A DNA stretch of 36,903 nucleotides, from the NCBI GenBank assembly GCA_945877315.1, contig CAMCRP010000033.1, forward strand, positions 1 through 36,903, read 5' to 3'. This DNA is from an uncultured Ruminococcus sp. (GTDB taxonomy: Bacteria > Bacillota > Clostridia > Oscillospirales > Ruminococcaceae). Shown in pieces: positions 33,407-36,903 of the stretch. A program made the position numbers and the translations under genes. Position 1 is the stretch's first letter. Every line of letters begins with the position of its first letter. Below the pieces are notes generated by a model. The model ran no database searches and was not told the origin of the DNA. It was given only the letters and a program-made list of their open reading frames with translations.

Positions 33407-35616
33407 TGGCGGAATATTTCGGCGTTCGGCACTTTTCGCCTGCCTGCGCCTTTTACGTCACGGAATTTCTGGAGCGAGTAAAGCCCGACATTCTGCTGAT
33501 AGAGGGACCCTCCGACTTGAACGGGCTTATACCGTCCCTTTGCGGCATAGATGCGAATATGCCCGCAGCTATTTTAGCGTACACCAGCGAAGCCCCCGTT
33601 AAGACGGTAATGTGGCCCTTTGCGGAATTTTCCCCCGAATACAGGGCAATGCTGTGGGCGGTGAAGCGGGGCGTTCCCGTGAAATTTTGTGACCTGCCGT
33701 CCGACTGTGTATTGGCAGGGGAGAATCCCGAAAAAGCCAATAAAACCGACATTTACGAGCGTATGAAAATTGCTTCGGGTCTTGATAACGATACCTTTTG
33801 GGAATACAGCTTTGAGCATTGCGAGAATTACGAGGATTTTCTTTCCGCTGTGGACGAATACGGAAAATCACTTCGGGAATTTTCCGAAACGGACGGTCTG
33901 AACGGTCTGCGTGAAGCATATATGCGGCGTGTCATTGCGGAAAATGAACCGCTTGGGACGGTCGCCGTGGTGACGGGTGCGTTTCACACCCACGGGCTGA
34001 AAAATGTGCCATATTCCAAAGAGGACAAAAGGCTGACGGACAAGCTTGCCCACATTAACTGCAAGGCAACCCTTATGCCCTACTCCTATTTTCGGCTGTC
34101 CTCACGGTCGGGCTACGGGGCGGGCAGCAAGGCACCCGCATACTTTGAAATGCTGTGGAAAAACCGCCTTGCGGGGCATTTGGACAACACGGCGGCGGAA
34201 TATCTTTCAAGGCTTGCGCAGTATCAGCGGGCGGCGGGGTTTAGTGCGTCCTCCGCAGAGGTCATTGAGGCTTTGCGGCTGGCGAACACCCTTTGCGGTA
34301 TGAGAAACGGTAAAATGCCCTCCCTGTCCGACCTGCGGGACGCTGCCGTAACTTGTCTGGGACATGGCAGCTTCGGGGAAATTTCCCTTGCCTGTGCGGA
34401 CACGGAAATAGGCGTGAAGATAGGTTCTCTGCCCGATGGGACGGTCTGCACTTCCGTTCAGGAGGATTTTTCAAGGCAGCTGAAAGAGCTGAAGCTGGAG
34501 CGTTTCAGAAGTGCGTCCGCCGATGAAATTGAGCTTGATCTGCGTGAAAATCTGCGGGTTAAGTCGGAAAAATCGGCGTTTCTTGACCTTAACCGCTCCT
34601 TTTTCCTCCACAGGCTGCTTATCTGCGGTATACATTTCGGTGAACAGCTTTCCCGTTCCCAGGACAATGCCACCTGGGCTGAACGCTGGCGGCTGCAATG
34701 GTCGCCCGAAATTGAGATAGAAGTGGTTGAAGCGTCCCTGAACGGCGATACTGTGGAGGAGGCTGCGGCGTATGCGCTCAACAGCCGTCTTTTGGAAAGC
34801 GAAGGTCTGCTTGATGCTTCAAATTCCCTGTCGGACGCATTTCTCTGCGGTCTGACCGACTGCGTAAAAACGGCGGTTTCGGCGGTTCAGCGGTTGGCTG
34901 CGGACTGCGCTTCACCGTCGGAAACGGGAAAAACCATCGGTTCCCTGTCGGCTGCGGTGCGGTTCGGAACTATTCGGCGGATAAATTCGGAAAATCTGCC
35001 GCCGCTGATGGAACAGCTTTTTCTGAGATTTTGCCTGAGTGCCCTGTCTGCGTCCGTCTGCGACAAGGCGGCTGCAGAGGAGCTTGTTACTGCATTTTCG
35101 GTGGTTAATGACGCTTGTTTGTCCCACGAATTTCTGGACGAGAACCGCTTTGTTTCCCTGCTTGACGAATTGGCGGACAGCGATATGGCAAACCCGCTTG
35201 TTTCGGGCTTTGCGGCTGCACTTTTGACCGAACGGGGAAAGATATCCTCCGAAAAGCTGTCCGAACTCATTTCCAGACGGCTTTCAAAGGGTACTCCCCC
35301 CGCAGACGGTGCGCTGTGGTTTGAAGGACTTGCCCGCAGAAACCGCCGTTCCCTTATCAGCCGACTGAGCGTGTGGGAGAAGCTTTGCACCTTCATTTCG
35401 GAGCTTGACGAGGAGGAATTCAAGCCTGTTCTTATCTGCCTGAGAAGGACGTTTGCGGAATTTTCGCCTTCGGAAAAGGCTGATATTGCGGAGAATGTGG
35501 GGGAAGTGCTGGGACTTTCAAAGGAGGACGCCGCCGAATTTGTTATGGCGGAAATGTCCGAGGAGGAGAAGCAGACACTTGACGACCTTGATGATTTTGA
35601 TTTCGGTGATATATAA
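33406..35616 (+). CDS. DUF5682-like protein, possible TraB/EreA-type hydrolase
   Basis: A 736-residue protein, no signal or membrane segment. The N-terminal ~200 residues have the family pattern: GVRHFSP (H9), DILLIEGPSD (E33), MWPFAEFSPEYRAMLWAVKR followed by GVPVKFCDLP, and VVTGAFHTHG (H194) preceded by YMRRVIAEN. The order GxRH - E - R(R) - GAFH parallels the TraB/EreA/ChaN superfamily, where these residues bind metal or haem or form the active site. The rest is helical with no motif I know. It overlaps the MoxR stop and the VWA start by one base each (TAATG), so all three are made together. Enzymatic function is inference. Confidence 0.82.
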   Translation: MAEYFGVRHFSPACAFYVTEFLERVKPDILLIEGPSDLNGLIPSLCGIDANMPAAILAYTSEAPVKTVMWPFAEFSPEYRAMLWAVKRGVPVKFCDLPSDCVLAGENPEKANKTDIYERMKIASGLDNDTFWEYSFEHCENYEDFLSAVDEYGKSLREFSETDGLNGLREAYMRRVIAENEPLGTVAVVTGAFHTHGLKNVPYSKEDKRLTDKLAHINCKATLMPYSYFRLSSRSGYGAGSKAPAYFEMLWKNRLAGHLDNTAAEYLSRLAQYQRAAGFSASSAEVIEALRLANTLCGMRNGKMPSLSDLRDAAVTCLGHGSFGEISLACADTEIGVKIGSLPDGTVCTSVQEDFSRQLKELKLERFRSASADEIELDLRENLRVKSEKSAFLDLNRSFFLHRLLICGIHFGEQLSRSQDNATWAERWRLQWSPEIEIEVVEASLNGDTVEEAAAYALNSRLLESEGLLDASNSLSDAFLCGLTDCVKTAVSAVQRLAADCASPSETGKTIGSLSAAVRFGTIRRINSENLPPLMEQLFLRFCLSALSASVCDKAAAEELVTAFSVVNDACLSHEFLDENRFVSLLDELADSDMANPLVSGFAAALLTERGKISSEKLSELISRRLSKGTPPADGALWFEGLARRNRRSLISRLSVWEKLCTFISELDEEEFKPVLICLRRTFAEFSPSEKADIAENVGEVLGLSKEDAAEFVMAEMSEEEKQTLDDLDDFDFGDI

Positions 35617-36761
35617 TGGAAAATAAGGAACTTCTCAAACGCTGGCGGCTTATCCTCGGAAGTGCCGCCGAAAGCCGCATTAACGAAATGGGCGGTGCGG
35701 CTGAAATGTCCGCCGAGGAGCTTTTGATGGACTCCGCTCTGTCGCAGATCTACGGAAACGGTTCGGAGGATCAGGGAAACGGCGGAAAATCGGGGCAGGG
35801 AATGTCCTCCCCAAAGCTGACAAAATGGCTGGGTGACCTGCGTTCTCTGTTTGCGCCAATGGAGATAAAGGTTATACAAAACGATGCTATCGAGCGGCGG
35901 GGAATGAAGCAGCTGCTTTTTGAGCCTGAAATGCTGGACGGTCTTGAACCCGACATTTCCACGGGTGCGCTGCTGGTCATGCTGAAAGACCAGATACCCG
36001 CAAAGGCAAAGGAGAATGCAAGGGAGTATATCCGCAAGATTGTCGAGGACATAAACAGGCGGCTTGCGGACGATCTGAAGCGTTCGGTAACGTCTGCGCT
36101 GAACAGGCGGGAGCACTCGCCCATACCGTCGGCGGCTGCCCTTGATTACAGGCTGACCGTTCGGCGAAATCTGAAAAATTATGACCCCGACTTAAAAACC
36201 ATTCTGCCCGAAAAATTTTACTTCTTTGAACGGGCTTCAAAATCGGCGTCGAGGACGATAATTTTGGATATTGACCAAAGCGGTTCCATGGGCGAATCGG
36301 TGATCTATTCATCGGTAATGGGGTGCATTTTGGCGAGTATGAGTTCGCTGAAAACCCATATTGTGGCGTTTGACACGTCCGTTACCGACCTGACGGATAT
36401 GTGCGCAGATCCTGTTGACCTGCTCTATGGAATTCAGCTGGGAGGCGGCACGGATATTGAAAAATCGGTGGCGTACTGTTCGGAGCTTGTGACCGAGCCT
36501 GAGAAAACCACCATGCTTCTCATAACCGACCTTTACGAGGGTGGCAACAGAAACGGTCTTATCCGACGTCTGGGAGATTTGAAGGAGTCGGGGGTGAATG
36601 TTATCGTTCTGCTGGCAATTTCCGACAGCGGAAAGCCCTGTTACGACGAACAGCTGGCGGAGAGGATAGCCGCACTTGATATACCGAGCTTTGCCTGTCC
36701 CCCCGAAAAGCTGCCCGAGCTTCTGGAAGCTGCGCTGAAACGCAGAAAAATCAGTTTGTAA
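35616..36761 (+). CDS. VWA-domain protein (CoxE/YehP-like partner of MoxR)
   Basis: A 381-residue protein with an N-terminal helical region (1-200) containing a Gly/Ser-rich stretch (GNGSEDQGNGGKSGQGMSS) and a C-terminal von Willebrand A domain. The metal site is complete: D220-x-S222-x-S224 in DIDQSGSM, the threonine in GGGTDIEK and the aspartate in LLITDLYEGG. VWA proteins with a full MIDAS bind Mg2+ and a partner acidic residue; with MoxR they form chelatase-like or chaperone machines. There is no ribosome site of its own beyond the TAATG overlap, so translation is coupled to the DUF5682-like gene. Last gene before a strong terminator. Confidence 0.92.
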   Translation: MENKELLKRWRLILGSAAESRINEMGGAAEMSAEELLMDSALSQIYGNGSEDQGNGGKSGQGMSSPKLTKWLGDLRSLFAPMEIKVIQNDAIERRGMKQLLFEPEMLDGLEPDISTGALLVMLKDQIPAKAKENAREYIRKIVEDINRRLADDLKRSVTSALNRREHSPIPSAAALDYRLTVRRNLKNYDPDLKTILPEKFYFFERASKSASRTIILDIDQSGSMGESVIYSSVMGCILASMSSLKTHIVAFDTSVTDLTDMCADPVDLLYGIQLGGGTDIEKSVAYCSELVTEPEKTTMLLITDLYEGGNRNGLIRRLGDLKESGVNVIVLLAISDSGKPCYDEQLAERIAALDIPSFACPPEKLPELLEAALKRRKISL

Positions 36762-36763
36762 CG

Positions 36764-36809
36764 AAAAGTGGGTTTCCCCCGCCTTTGACGGGAGAAAACC
36801 CACTTTTTT
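36764..36809 (+). terminator. terminator of the SWIM-VWA cassette
   Basis: AAAAGTGGGTTT pairs with AAACCCACTTTT, with an inner CCCG/CGGG stem, and is followed by T-rich sequence. Confidence 0.9.
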
Positions 36810-36819
36810 GTCAATTGTG

Positions 36820-36903
36820 TTATACTAAACACCATTTAATACTAATCTTCTATCAACATATAGACAATTTTGCAAGTGTATCCCTATGATGAGTATTGGA
36901 AGT
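36820..36903 (+). repeat. family A end joined to family B end, cut by window edge
   Basis: TTATACTAAACACCATTTAA (36820-36839) is the left end of family A. From 36837 the sequence becomes TAATACTAATCTTCTATCAA followed by CATATAGACAA, the left end of family B as at 18606. After about 36870 it no longer matches the known B copy, and the window ends before any right ends. Confidence 0.75.

Noticed and set aside
34887-36116. Minus-strand frame of 409 codons opposite the DUF5682-like and VWA genes
   Set aside because: Arg/Ser-rich product without motifs, no ribosome site, and the plus-strand genes have intact catalytic motifs and overlaps.

Overview
The window reads as a chromosomal segment of a low-to-moderate GC, flagellated, Gram-positive anaerobe of the class Clostridia, most likely Oscillospiraceae/Ruminococcaceae. 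The reasons are the strong AAAGGAGG-type ribosome sites, textbook sigma-A promoters (TTGACA-17-TATAAT), a tryptophan T-box, FliW/CsrA flagellar control, and lipoproteins with short low-complexity linkers after the lipobox. I cannot name the species. No rRNA, tRNA, CRISPR array or insertion-sequence transposase was seen.

Layout. (1) 1-821, minus strand: a sugar-phosphate nucleotidyltransferase cut by the left edge. (2) 957-2723: a lone trpB behind a tryptophan T-box leader that holds a ~97-bp tandem duplication. (3) 2951-5392: a secreted SGNH/GDSL lipoprotein esterase, a one-pass membrane protein and an orphan antitoxin-like XRE regulator with its own operator. (4) 5491-8706, minus strand: ilvB-ilvN-ilvC, the first two steps of branched-chain amino acid synthesis. 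(5) 9110-10939: a membrane-anchored HtrA/DegP-type protease. (6) 11022-12510: an Rpn-family PD-(D/E)XK nuclease gene with an in-frame internal ribosome site, followed by a stand-alone duplicate of exactly the small C-terminal protein that this site would make. (7) 12511-12890: a probable small RNA on the minus strand, with promoter, terminator and an exposed anti-Shine-Dalgarno tract. (8) 12938-13678, minus strand: a TtcA-like tRNA thiolation enzyme. (9) 13899-18389: a pstS-pstC-pstA-pstB-phoU phosphate uptake operon whose PstS is circularly permuted. (10) 18818-20100: two hypothetical proteins. (11) 20266-29041: a late flagellar operon (flgM, flgN, flgK, flgL, a YviE/DUF6470-like gene, fliW, csrA, fliD, fliS, a FliT/FlgN-like gene) behind a perfect sigma-28 promoter. 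(12) 29072-36761: a tightly packed five-gene cassette of SWIM zinc finger protein, HEAT-like protein, MoxR AAA+ ATPase, DUF5682-like protein and VWA protein.

Intergenic regions carry at least four families of 35-120 bp palindromic elements, called A to D here. Families A and B have different ends but share one core hairpin, and at the right edge a B end lies directly inside an A end.

The items I consider most promising are the Rpn gene with its detached C-terminal copy and neighbouring small RNA (possible toxin/antitoxin control), the permuted PstS, and the SWIM/MoxR/DUF5682/VWA cassette, whose function is unknown to me. Everything here was read by eye from sequence; no alignments or database searches were run.
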